A DNA stretch of 64,000 bases from JACCXG01 sp963785755 (GTDB taxonomy: Bacteria > Acidobacteriota > Vicinamibacteria > Vicinamibacterales > 2-12-FULL-66-21). A model generated the notes under the pieces. The model worked only from the letters and a program-made list of their open reading frames with translations, had not been told where the DNA came from and searched no databases. The DNA is taken from contig CAWAXG010000075.1 in NCBI GenBank assembly GCA_963785755.1, forward strand, positions 124,001 through 188,000, read 5' to 3'. A program made the position numbers and the translations under genes. Positions 8,208 to 16,417 of this stretch are shown in pieces (the first letter of the stretch is position 1; each line of letters starts with the position of its first letter).

Positions 8208-9580
8208 ATGCCGCCTCCTCGCGAGTCCCGCCTCAGTCACGACCGGCGTATCCTCCTGATGGCGCTGGCCTCGGCGCTGCCGGGGGCCGCGATCTCGCTG
8301 ATCTTCCTCTGGACCGGCGATTACAGCCCCAAAGTGCAATGGACCTTGACGGTCGTGATCGTGACCGTCTGCCTTGGCTTTGCCTTCGCGCTGCGCGAGC
8401 GCGTCGTGCTGCCGCTCCAGACCCTCTCGAACCTGCTGGCGGCGCTCGGTGAGGGGGACTTCTCCATCCGCGCGCGCGGGGCGCGAGGCGGGGACCCGCT
8501 CGGCGAGGTCATGATCGAGGTGAACGCGCTGGTCGAAACGCTGCGGCACCAGCGGCTCGATGCGCTCGAGGCCACGACGCTGCTCCGCAAGGTCATGGCG
8601 GAAATCGATGTCGCCGTGTTCACGTTCGACGAGAACCAGGAGCTCAAGTTCGTCAACCGCGCCGGCACGCGGCTGCTCAATCAGCCGGCCGAGCGCCTGC
8701 TCGGCCGGGATGCGCACGAGATCGGACTCTCCGACACGTTGAGCGGCGAGGTGCCGCGCGTGATCAACACCGCATTCCCCGGAGGCGTGGGGCGCTGGGA
8801 GATACGCCGCAGCCAGTTCCGCCAGGGTGGACGGCCGCACGAACTGCTCGTGCTCTCGGACCTCAGTCAGCCGCTCCGGGAAGAAGAACGGCAGGCGTGG
8901 CAGCGCCTCATCCGCGTGATCGGCCACGAGATGAACAACTCGCTCGCGCCGATCAAATCGATTGCCGGCAGCCTCGCCACGATCATGGAGCGCGAACCGC
9001 CGCCGCCGGATTGGCGCGAGGATGTCCGGCGCGGCCTGCACGTGATTGCCTCGCGCTCCGACGCGTTGAGCCGGTTCATGAGCGCCTACGCGCGGCTCGC
9101 GAAGCTGCCGCAGCCGAAGCTCGGTCCGCTCGACGTCGCCGGGTTCGTCGATCGCGTCGTCACGCTCGAGAAAGCCCACCATATCGACGTGGTGCCCGGC
9201 CCGCGCATCAGTATCCAGGGAGACGGCGATCAGCTCGAGCAGCTGCTCATCAATCTGATTCGAAACGCCGTCGACGCCGTGGCCGAGACCGGCGGCGGCG
9301 TGCGCATCGGCTGGAATCGCGTGCCGGGGTCGTCACCGACGACGGTCGAGCTGTGGGTTGAAGATGAAGGACCGGGCCTGTCGAATACGGGAAACCTGTT
9401 CGTGCCGTTCTTCACGACCAAGCCGGGGGATCCGGAATCGGACTCGTGCTGAGCCGGCAGATCGCGGAGGGTCACGGCGGCAGTCTGCAGCTCGAGAACC
9501 GGGCCGACGGCGTCGGCTGCCGCGCAACGCTGCGGCTGCCCGTCCAACAGAGCGAGCCGGTCATGACCGCGTCACGCTGA
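8208..9580 (+). pseudogene. NtrY-like sensor histidine kinase, one frameshift near the end
   Basis: Two membrane helices (about 15-65), a HAMP-like linker, a PAS domain (about 125-220), a HisKA-like helix with His240 in RVIGHEMNNSLAPIKS, and a HATPase domain (LLINLIRNAVDAV, VEDEGPGL). The frame ends early at 9452, after FFTTKPG. The next frame continues the missing G2 box, GSGIGLVLSRQIAEGHGG, and ends at 9580. Adding one G to the run of five at 9425-9429 restores a full kinase of about 457 residues. Without it the ATPase lid is lost and the kinase should be inactive. It is the likely partner of the NtrC-type regulator just upstream. Confidence 0.82.
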
Positions 9581-9797
9581 CGATCGCCCCGGTGATGCGA
9601 TCGACCTCAATCACCCGCGTTTCGAACAACATCGGAGGTTGACCGGGCAGCCGGCCCCTGAACTCGACGCGCCAGACCGGCCGGCTTCCCGACTCGGTCT
9701 TGCGCACCTGGGTCGACGATGGTTCGAAGGTGAGCTCACGGGCGCGCGATCGCGCGGGATCTCCACATTTTACCGGCTGAGCTCGTGTTGTGGGAGC
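9561..9797 (-). pseudogene. Possible remnant of a small secreted protein gene
   Basis: This minus-strand frame is open from 9797 to the stop at 9561. From about 9737 it reads like real protein: RELTFEPSSTQVRKTESG, then WRVEFRGRLPG, then MLFETRVIEVDRITGAIVSV, with the pattern of a beta-rich PepSY-like small domain. No ATG exists before this region in frame; an ATG in the next frame at about 9766 stops after ten codons. A GTG inside would give only 45 residues. It overlaps the end of the kinase gene on the other strand. I regard it as a decayed or frameshifted gene; it could also be chance. Confidence 0.3.
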
Positions 9798-9802
9798 TCA
9801 GC
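9776..9802. repeat. Perfect 9-bp inverted repeat
   Basis: GCTGAGCTC (9776-9784) and GAGCTCAGC (9794-9802) pair exactly around a 9-base loop, just after the stop of the CHASE kinase gene (minus strand). There is no T-run, so it is at best a weak terminator or an mRNA 3'-end hairpin. Confidence 0.5.
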
Positions 9803-9819
9803 CGAAGCGACGACCGATG

Positions 9820-11577
9820 CTACCGTCGCGGCTGGAGCTGAACAGGAACGCGGGCGGTGAACGTCGCGCCGCGGCCGGGCCCTCCACTTGCGGCCTCGAT
9901 GGATCCGCCGTGCAGCTGGACGAGGTGCCGCGCGATGGCGAGACCGAGGCCGGCTCCCGGGTGGGCGCGGGTTGTCGACGAGTCGGCCTGCCGGAACCGC
10001 TCGAACACGAAAGGCACGAATTCCGGATCCATCCCGATGCCGGTGTCCTTCACCGTGATGACGATCGCGTCCCCGACCCGTTCGGCACGAACCGTCACCG
10101 TGCCTCCGCGCGGCGTGAACTTGAGCGCGTTGGACAGCAGGTTCGTGACGATCTGCTGCAGCCGCCCGGCATCCGCCTGAATCGTTCCCAGTCCCGACCC
10201 GATCTCGAGCTGCAACGTGAGCCCGTTTTCTTCCGCAGCCGGACGAAAGGCCTCGGCGGCTGACTGAAGGATGACCGCCGGGTCCACGTCGGCGAGGAGC
10301 AGCCGCAGGTGCCCGCCGACGACCCGGGACATGTCGAGGAGATCTTCGACGAGGCGCGCCTGCGCCACCGCATTGCGTGAAATGACGGTGATGGCGTGCG
10401 GATGCATTTCCTTGGGAATGGCGCCCCTCGCGAGCATCGATGCCCATCCGACGATGGCATTGAGCGGCGTACGCAGCTCGTGTGAGACCGTCGCGAGGAA
10501 TTCGTCCTTTGCTCGATCCGCCGCACGCAGCTTTTCCTCCGAACGTCGCAACTCCTCAGCGGTGCGCTCGGCCGCATATCGGGCCCGGACCTGTCCCCGG
10601 ATCACCGCGAACAACAGGAACGAGAGGGTGATGCCGCTGACCGAGATGACGGCGACCATGGTGCGGCTGGCGGCGGCGCGCATCGACTCACCCGCGTAGA
10701 GCCGGAGCGTCCAGGACCGTTCGGCAATCTGGATTGTTCTGAGCAGCTCGAACTGGCGATCCGACTGGCCGGGACGTGAACGATGTATCAGGTTGGATTC
10801 GGTGGTCTCAGGGCCGTCGAATATTTCGAAGGCAACCGTGGACGCCCCCGCGAGCTCGATGATGCCGTGCAGCCAATCATCCGCCCGGAACGGGCTGTAC
10901 ACGAAGCCGATGAGAGCATGCCGGCGCTGCTCGACGGACAAGGGCACCGTCCCCCCCTGGTAAACCGGGACGTAGATCAGAAACCCGGCCTGCGCCGTGG
11001 GGTTGTCCCCATCCTGGATCAGACGCACTTTGGCCGTCGCGACCGGCAAACCCAAATCCCGGGCGCGGCCCATGGCCTCAGCGCGCTTCTCTTCCGAGGC
11101 CATGTCGTAGCCGAGGGCCATGCGATTTCTTTCGTCAGCGGGCTCGAGATAGACGATCGCATGGAGGTCGGCGCCGTGTCCGTCAGGCCAGAACCGGAAG
11201 TCCGGAACTTCGCGTCTGATCGAGCTCAGGACCGCGTCGCGGTCATCAGCCATCACGCGGCGCGAAAACCCGATTCCCTGGATGCCTGGATAGCGGTGCC
11301 GGACCTCGAGTCTCTCGACGTACGAGCCGAATTCTTCGCGCGTGACGTCGTCGCTGGCGGCAAACAGCCCCGCACCGCCGAGCAGCATCGCGATAAAAGC
11401 GTTGATCCTGGAGTCGATCGTGGCGCGTACGCTCTCAGCCGTGGTCTCGAATCTCAGCTGATCCTCGCGCGCCGCGGTGAAATACGCGTAACGTGCGGCA
11501 ACCGCGGTGACGGCCAGCGCCGCGAGCAGAATGGCGTAGGGGATCAGCTCACGCCGGCGGGACGACAACGGCACCAT
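9820..11577 (-). CDS. CHASE-domain sensor histidine kinase
   Basis: A 585-residue kinase. An N-terminal membrane helix (11-30) is followed by a CHASE ligand-binding domain (about 70-240; FGSYVERLEVRHRYPGIQGI), a second helix (about 307-327), a short coiled coil, HisKA with His366 in FLATVSHELRTPLN, and HATPase with LLSNALKFTPRGG, KDTGIGMDPEF and AGLGLAIARHLVQLHGG. CHASE domains sense small extracellular ligands in the periplasm; the ligand is unknown. No response regulator gene is adjacent, so it is an orphan kinase. It is divergent from the mscS-like gene over 73 bp. Confidence 0.9.
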   Translation of the reverse strand: MVPLSSRRRELIPYAILLAALAVTAVAARYAYFTAAREDQLRFETTAESVRATIDSRINAFIAMLLGGAGLFAASDDVTREEFGSYVERLEVRHRYPGIQGIGFSRRVMADDRDAVLSSIRREVPDFRFWPDGHGADLHAIVYLEPADERNRMALGYDMASEEKRAEAMGRARDLGLPVATAKVRLIQDGDNPTAQAGFLIYVPVYQGGTVPLSVEQRRHALIGFVYSPFRADDWLHGIIELAGASTVAFEIFDGPETTESNLIHRSRPGQSDRQFELLRTIQIAERSWTLRLYAGESMRAAASRTMVAVISVSGITLSFLLFAVIRGQVRARYAAERTAEELRRSEEKLRAADRAKDEFLATVSHELRTPLNAIVGWASMLARGAIPKEMHPHAITVISRNAVAQARLVEDLLDMSRVVGGHLRLLLADVDPAVILQSAAEAFRPAAEENGLTLQLEIGSGLGTIQADAGRLQQIVTNLLSNALKFTPRGGTVTVRAERVGDAIVITVKDTGIGMDPEFVPFVFERFRQADSSTTRAHPGAGLGLAIARHLVQLHGGSIEAASGGPGRGATFTARVPVQLQPRR

Positions 11578-11650
11578 CGCAGCGATTCTATACGGTCAGT
11601 CTGGTATCCTGCCCGGTCAGTGCGGCGCGCAGAGGTGCTTCGGGAATGAT

Positions 11651-12808
11651 GTGGAGGGACGCTTGTTCGACGGTCCGGTGAACTGGCAGCAGATAGTCGC
11701 GGCGGTCGTGCCGACGACTGTCCTCGCGTGGCTCGGCGCGAGGCTCGCGAAACGTCTAGCCCGCAAGGCGATGCGGGGGATCGTCGGCGACACGCTGGCG
11801 CCCACCAGTCCCCTCGTGCGCGGGCCACTCCGCCTGGTTGGGATCGCCGCGTTCGTCCTGCTGTTCGCCGTCACCCTGTTTCCGTCCTTCGAGCTCGTCG
11901 GCTTACGTCCGCGCGCCGGGTTTCCCTTACGCCGTATCGCCGACTGGACATTCGATCACGGGCTTCGAGTCCTCGTCATTGCCACCCTCGCCTGGGCGCT
12001 GGTGCGTGCGAGCCACCTGCTGGTCAGCAGGCTCGAGCACGAGTTCAACCTCGGCACCGGGCTCGACGCGCTCGAGCGGGCCAAACGCGCCAGAACACTC
12101 GGCTCGGTCATCACCAAGGTGGCCACCGCGGTCATCGCGGGCATTGCGGTCCTGACCACGCTCAAAGAGTTCAACGTCGACATCACGCCGCTCCTCACCG
12201 GCGCCGGCATCGTCGGGCTCGCGGTGGGCTTCGGCGCGCAGACGCTCGTGCGCGACGTGATCAGCGGATTCTTCCTGATCCTCGAGGATCAAGTCCGCGT
12301 TGGCGATGCGGCGGCGATCAACGGGGTTGCCGGCCTCATCGAAGAACTCAACCTGCGTACGATCGTGCTGCGCGACGCCGAGGGCACCGTCCACGTCTTT
12401 CCTAACGGGTCGATTCAGACGCTCGCCAACAAGAGCAAGGACTTCTGGTACTACATCATCGATCTGGGAATCTCATACCGCGAGGATCCCGATCGGGTCG
12501 CGGCTGTCCTGCGAGAAATCGGCGCCTCCCTGCAGGCCGATCCGGCCTTCGCCCCCTGGATTCTGGAACCGGTCGAAATCCTCGGCGTGGACGCTTTCAG
12601 CGACTGGGCGGTCATGCTCAAGCTGCGGATCAAGACCGTCCCGTCGAAGCAGTGGGACGTCGGACGCGAGTTCCGGAAGCGAATCAGAAGCCGATTCGCG
12701 GAGGAGAACATCGAGATTCCGTCTCCCGGGCGGATGGTCACGGTCCGCGAGGAACGCGACGAGCGCGACAAGCCTGGAACCGCACCCAACCCGGCGTCGG
12801 CGCGCTGA
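11651..12808 (+). CDS. Mechanosensitive ion channel, MscS family
   Basis: A 385-residue small-conductance mechanosensitive channel of the inner membrane, which releases solutes on hypo-osmotic shock. Four hydrophobic segments precede the pore helix and beta domain, GIVGLAVGFGAQTLVRDVIS, then FFLILEDQVRVGD. The C-terminal alpha/beta domain ends with a charged tail. The start is GTG at 11651 after CGGGA; no ATG is in frame upstream. The gene stands alone between the divergent CHASE kinase and the convergent deoC. Confidence 0.88.
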   Translation: MEGRLFDGPVNWQQIVAAVVPTTVLAWLGARLAKRLARKAMRGIVGDTLAPTSPLVRGPLRLVGIAAFVLLFAVTLFPSFELVGLRPRAGFPLRRIADWTFDHGLRVLVIATLAWALVRASHLLVSRLEHEFNLGTGLDALERAKRARTLGSVITKVATAVIAGIAVLTTLKEFNVDITPLLTGAGIVGLAVGFGAQTLVRDVISGFFLILEDQVRVGDAAAINGVAGLIEELNLRTIVLRDAEGTVHVFPNGSIQTLANKSKDFWYYIIDLGISYREDPDRVAAVLREIGASLQADPAFAPWILEPVEILGVDAFSDWAVMLKLRIKTVPSKQWDVGREFRKRIRSRFAEENIEIPSPGRMVTVREERDERDKPGTAPNPASAR

Positions 12809-12828
12809 CTAGCGCCGCGGTCGAGGCA

Positions 12829-13713
12829 CTAGTAACCCCCCGGCGTGCCGGCGGCGGCTTTCTGGCCTTTTGATTCCTGCACGATTTTGACGCCGGCGCT
12901 GGCGCCGACGCGCGTCGCGCCCGCGGCCACCATTGCGTTCAGCCCGTCGAGATCCCGAACACCGCCCGCTGCCTTGACGCCCATTTCTGCCCCGACGACG
13001 CGGCGCATCAGCGTCACGTCCGCGGCGGTCGCGCCGCCAGGGCCGAAGCCCGTCGATGTCTTGACGAAGTCGGCGCCTGCCGCCTTGGACAGCGTGCAGG
13101 CAGTCACCTTCTCCTCATCGCTCAACAGCGCAGCCTCGATGATCACCTTGCTGATCACCGCGCACTGCCGGCAGGGCTCGACGACGGCCTCGATGTCGCG
13201 CTCGACGGTCCGGAGGTCGCCGGATTTCAGCGCGCCGACATTGATGACCATGTCGACTTCGTTCGCGCCGTCGTAAATGATGCGGCGCGTCTGGTACTGC
13301 TTCACGTCGGCGGTCGTCGCGCCCAGCGGGAACCCGACGACCGAACAGACGCCGACCTGCGTGCCGCGCAGCAGGCGGGCGCATTCCGCGACCCAGACCG
13401 GGTTCACACACACCGTGGCGAACCCGAACTCCGCCGCCTCGCGGCAGAGTTTCTGAATCTCCGCGCGGGTCGCATCCGGCTTGAGCAGCGTGTGGTCGAT
13501 CATCTGAGCCACCCCGGCGGGGGCCCCTCCCGCGGCGTGCACGCCGAGCCGCGAGGCGCCGGCGTCCACCACCGCCCTCACCCGGTCGGGGCAGCAATCG
13601 TCAACAACCGAGTGGCAGGCACACCGGGATGAGGGCCGATGGCCGGCCTGAGCGGCGAGCACCTCCTCCGTCACGATGTCGATCAGCCGCTGGAGGTCCT
13701 GGGGACTCAGCAT
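12829..13713 (-). CDS. deoC: Deoxyribose-phosphate aldolase with cargo-like N-terminal extension
   Basis: DeoC splits 2-deoxyribose-5-phosphate into glyceraldehyde-3-phosphate and acetaldehyde. The core runs from MIDHTLLKPDAT (residue 71) to the end, with the Schiff-base Lys218 in ADFVKTSTGFGPGGAT and Lys247 in VKAAGGVRD. A 70-residue N-terminal extension is unusual: an amphipathic helix at 5-22 (QDLQRLIDIVTEEVLA) and a Cys cluster at 31, 33, 40 and 41. Such a helix resembles encapsulation peptides of bacterial microcompartment enzymes. I chose the ATG at 13713, one base after the rpiB stop; an in-frame start at 13782 would overlap rpiB. Last gene of a four-gene coupled operon. Confidence 0.92.
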   Translation of the reverse strand: MLSPQDLQRLIDIVTEEVLAAQAGHRPSSRCACHSVVDDCCPDRVRAVVDAGASRLGVHAAGGAPAGVAQMIDHTLLKPDATRAEIQKLCREAAEFGFATVCVNPVWVAECARLLRGTQVGVCSVVGFPLGATTADVKQYQTRRIIYDGANEVDMVINVGALKSGDLRTVERDIEAVVEPCRQCAVISKVIIEAALLSDEEKVTACTLSKAAGADFVKTSTGFGPGGATAADVTLMRRVVGAEMGVKAAGGVRDLDGLNAMVAAGATRVGASAGVKIVQESKGQKAAAGTPGGY

Positions 13714-13714
13714 G

Positions 13715-14362
13715 TCACTCACGGCCGGCGCGTTCTTCCAGCCGGCGGATCTTGGCCAGGCGCCGGATATAACGCTCCTCACGCATCGCAGTACCGAGCC
13801 AGACGTCGACGATCCGGATCGCGGCGTCGAGGCCCGACAGGAGCGTCGATCCGAGCGTCATCACATTCGCGCCGTTGTGCTCGCGCGAGTAGCGCGCAAT
13901 CGTCTCGTCCGGGCACATCGCCGCTCGCACCCCCCGAATCTTGTTGGCTGCAATCGCCGACCCGATCCCGGCCCCGTCGATCACGATTCCGGCATCGGCT
14001 TCCTTGCGAGCGACGGCGAGGGCCACGGCGCCCGCAATGTCGGGATAGTCGACCGGATCCGGACCGTCCGTGCCCAGGTCCTGCACTGCCAGGCCGCGAC
14101 CCCGGAGATGCTGAAGGAGGCCACGCTTCAGCGCGACGCCGGTATGGTCACTGCCGATCGCGACGCGTCGGATATCGCTCGCGGGCGCCAGGTCGCGCGC
14201 GAGCTGAGGATCGTGTGCGCCGGCGCCGACCACCGTGACCCGGCGGGCGGCAAGCGTGTCGCGAGCGAGCGGCGTCACGTGCCCTCCCGCGGCGAGCTCG
14301 ACGGTCGCGCCGATATCGAGCGTCCGCGCGTCGGCTTCCGTGATGATCTCGAACCGCCGCAT
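13715..14362 (-). CDS. rpiB: RpiB-family isomerase with N-terminal extension
   Basis: A 215-residue protein of the RpiB/LacAB fold that would interconvert ribose-5-phosphate (or a related sugar phosphate) and its ketose. The core starts at about 65 (RRVAIGSDHTGVALK) and has EHNGANVMTLGS. The loop that carries the catalytic Cys in E. coli RpiB (CGTGIG) reads DGAGIG here, with Asp129 at that place. Residues 1-60 (FEIITEADARTLDIG, AGGHVTPLARDTLAARRV) match the short domain seen on several microcompartment-associated enzymes. The ATG at 14362 overlaps the hpt stop by one base; longer in-frame starts only read hpt in the wrong frame. Confidence 0.85.
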   Translation of the reverse strand: MRRFEIITEADARTLDIGATVELAAGGHVTPLARDTLAARRVTVVGAGAHDPQLARDLAPASDIRRVAIGSDHTGVALKRGLLQHLRGRGLAVQDLGTDGPDPVDYPDIAGAVALAVARKEADAGIVIDGAGIGSAIAANKIRGVRAAMCPDETIARYSREHNGANVMTLGSTLLSGLDAAIRIVDVWLGTAMREERYIRRLAKIRRLEERAGRE

Positions 14363-14877
14363 CACGCCTCGTCCATGATCGCGATGTGCGGCAGGTTGCG
14401 GAACTTCTCCGCGAAGTCCAGCCCGTAGCCGATGACGAAGCGATCCTCGATGGTGAACCCGATGTACTCGACCTTCACGTCCACGAGCCGGCGCGACGGC
14501 TTGCTGAGCAGACACGCGGTGCGCAGCGTCTTCGGCGCCCGCGCGCGAAGGATGTCCTGGAGATACGTCAAGGTCAGGCCGGTATCGACGATGTCCTCGA
14601 CGATGATGACGTGACGTCCTTCGAGCCTGGCGTCCACGTCCTTGAGGAGCCGAACCTCGCCCGACGAGCGCGTGCTGCTCTGATAGCTCGAGACGGCGAT
14701 GAAGTCGAGCGTGACTCGAGCGCTCATCGCCCGGATCAGGTCGGCCATGAACATGAACCCGCCCTTGAGCACGCCCACGAGGTGGATCTCCTCGTCAGGC
14801 GGATAGTCGCGCTCGATCTCGGCTGCGAGATCGACGATGCGATGCTGGATCTGATCCGCGTCGAGCAGTACCGTCAT
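14362..14877 (-). CDS. hpt: Hypoxanthine phosphoribosyltransferase
   Basis: Purine salvage enzyme that joins hypoxanthine or guanine to PRPP. At 171 residues it has the usual length. The PRPP loop is VIIVEDIVDTGLTLTYL; GVLKGGFMFMADLIR and the C-terminal FVIGYGLDFAEKFRNLP are family landmarks. Its ATG overlaps the stop of the amidohydrolase gene by four bases (ATGA) and its own stop overlaps the rpiB start, so all are probably co-translated. Confidence 0.95.
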   Translation of the reverse strand: MTVLLDADQIQHRIVDLAAEIERDYPPDEEIHLVGVLKGGFMFMADLIRAMSARVTLDFIAVSSYQSSTRSSGEVRLLKDVDARLEGRHVIIVEDIVDTGLTLTYLQDILRARAPKTLRTACLLSKPSRRLVDVKVEYIGFTIEDRFVIGYGLDFAEKFRNLPHIAIMDEA

Positions 14878-16259
14878 TTGCCGATCGCCCCGCGCACATC
14901 GGCCGCCAGCGTCCGCGCCTCGGCGAGTATGGCCGCCTCGTTCAACGTCAGCAGTTTCCGATCGCGCATCAACACCCGTCCGTTCACGATTGTCGTCCGC
15001 ACATCGTCTCCCCGCGTGGCATACACGAGATGTGACAACGGATCGTACATCGGCGTCTGGCGAGGCGACTTCATCGAGACGACGATGAGGTCGGCGCGCT
15101 TCCCGGCCTCGAGCGAGCCGATGGCCGCCTCCATGCCGAGCGCGCGCGCCCCCTCGCGGGTTGCCATCGCGAGCACATCGGCCGCCGGCAGGACGCGCGG
15201 ATCGTTCGATTGCAGCTTGTGCAGGAAAGCGGCCTGACGCATGGCCTCGAACATGTCGAGATCGTTGTTGCTGGCCGCGCCATCCGTGCCGAGCCCGACG
15301 GGCACCCGGGCCGACCTGAGCGAAAGCACCGGGGCCGTGCCGCTGGCGAGCTTCATGTTGCTTTCCGGGTTGTGCGACACGCCGACATCGCGTTTCTTCA
15401 ACGTCGCGATGTCCTCAGGCGTCAGGTGCACTGCGTGCGCCGCCAGCGTGCGGGCGCGGAAGAACCCGAACGACTCGAGATATTGAACGGGCGTGGCGTT
15501 GTGCTTCTCCCTGGCGATCGCCAGCTCGTCGCGGGTCTCGGCCAGATGAATGATGAGCAGCACGCGTTCGCGAACGGCAAGGTTGCGCGCGGCCTCGAGA
15601 GTGCCCCGGTCGAGGGTGTACATCGCATGAGGGGCAACGGCCGGAACGATCAGATCGTCGGTCTTGAATTCCCTGATGAAGCGCTCGGTCCGCGCCAGCC
15701 CTTCCGCCGGCGTTTTCGCGTCGGGTGCCGGAAACTGAATGATCGTCTGCCCCAGCACGCCGCGGAGGCCCGCCCCCTTCGTGACCCGCGCGATCTCTTC
15801 CTCGAAATAGTACATGTCGGCGTAGGTCGTGGTCCCTGAACGGATCATCTCCACGGCCGCCAGCCGCGTCCCCGCGCGCACGAAGTCGGGGGTGACCGTC
15901 TTCGCTTCGGCGGGAAAGATGTATTTCTGGAGCCAGTCCATCAACGCCACGTCGTCCGCCAGCCCGCGATACAACACCATCGGCGCATGCGTGTGCGTGT
16001 TGATCAACCCTGGCATCACGACATCGCCGTCGGCGTCGATCGATTGAGTCGCACGGTACGACTTTGCAATCTCGTCCGGCGAGCCGACCGCGGCGATCTC
16101 TCCGCCATCGATCGCCACAGCCCCAGGCGCGAGCACGCGTCTCGCGGAGTCCATCGTGACGACGACGCCGTTGCTGACGATCAATGAGACCGGACGGGGA
16201 GGGCCCTGACTGGCGAGAGAGGCGGCGGCGAGCAGCCCGGCGGACAGACGAACGAGCAT
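14874..16259 (-). CDS. Exported amidohydrolase, MtaD/SAH deaminase family
   Basis: A 461-residue amidohydrolase of the 5-methylthioadenosine/S-adenosylhomocysteine deaminase and chlorohydrolase class. Metal and substrate residues are visible in PGLINTHTHAP, IIHLAETRDE, LAAHAVHL and GLGTDGAASNN; the C-terminus carries the usual GKRADLIVV. I start it at ATG 16259, which gives a signal peptide (MLVRLSAGLLAAASLASQG); an in-frame start at 16433 adds 58 residues that look non-coding. Export to the periplasm is inferred. First gene of the operon with hpt, rpiB and deoC, which suggests deamination of adenosine-like nucleosides. The exact substrate is uncertain. Confidence 0.85.
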   Translation of the reverse strand: MLVRLSAGLLAAASLASQGPPRPVSLIVSNGVVVTMDSARRVLAPGAVAIDGGEIAAVGSPDEIAKSYRATQSIDADGDVVMPGLINTHTHAPMVLYRGLADDVALMDWLQKYIFPAEAKTVTPDFVRAGTRLAAVEMIRSGTTTYADMYYFEEEIARVTKGAGLRGVLGQTIIQFPAPDAKTPAEGLARTERFIREFKTDDLIVPAVAPHAMYTLDRGTLEAARNLAVRERVLLIIHLAETRDELAIAREKHNATPVQYLESFGFFRARTLAAHAVHLTPEDIATLKKRDVGVSHNPESNMKLASGTAPVLSLRSARVPVGLGTDGAASNNDLDMFEAMRQAAFLHKLQSNDPRVLPAADVLAMATREGARALGMEAAIGSLEAGKRADLIVVSMKSPRQTPMYDPLSHLVYATRGDDVRTTIVNGRVLMRDRKLLTLNEAAILAEARTLAADVRGAIGK

Positions 16260-16417
16260 GAGCTGGTGATTGTACCGGAGCGCCCGCATTCCCCCAACCG
16301 CCACGCGTCGACGCGGGGCGTTGGTCATGAGCAACGCAGCCGGAAACATCAGCTCCGAGCGCCAACCGTGATCGCCGTGCGGGACTGGAACCCGGGCGTC
16401 GCCACAGGTGACGTATA

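Noticed and set aside
9425..9429. Phase-variable G tract controlling the kinase
   Set aside because: Five Gs is too short for typical slippage; mutation or sequencing error is simpler.
14362..14515. N-terminal fusion of RpiB to an extra 51 residues
   Set aside because: The extra codons lie wholly within hpt in another frame; the ATG at 14362 overlaps the hpt stop and starts the conserved domain.
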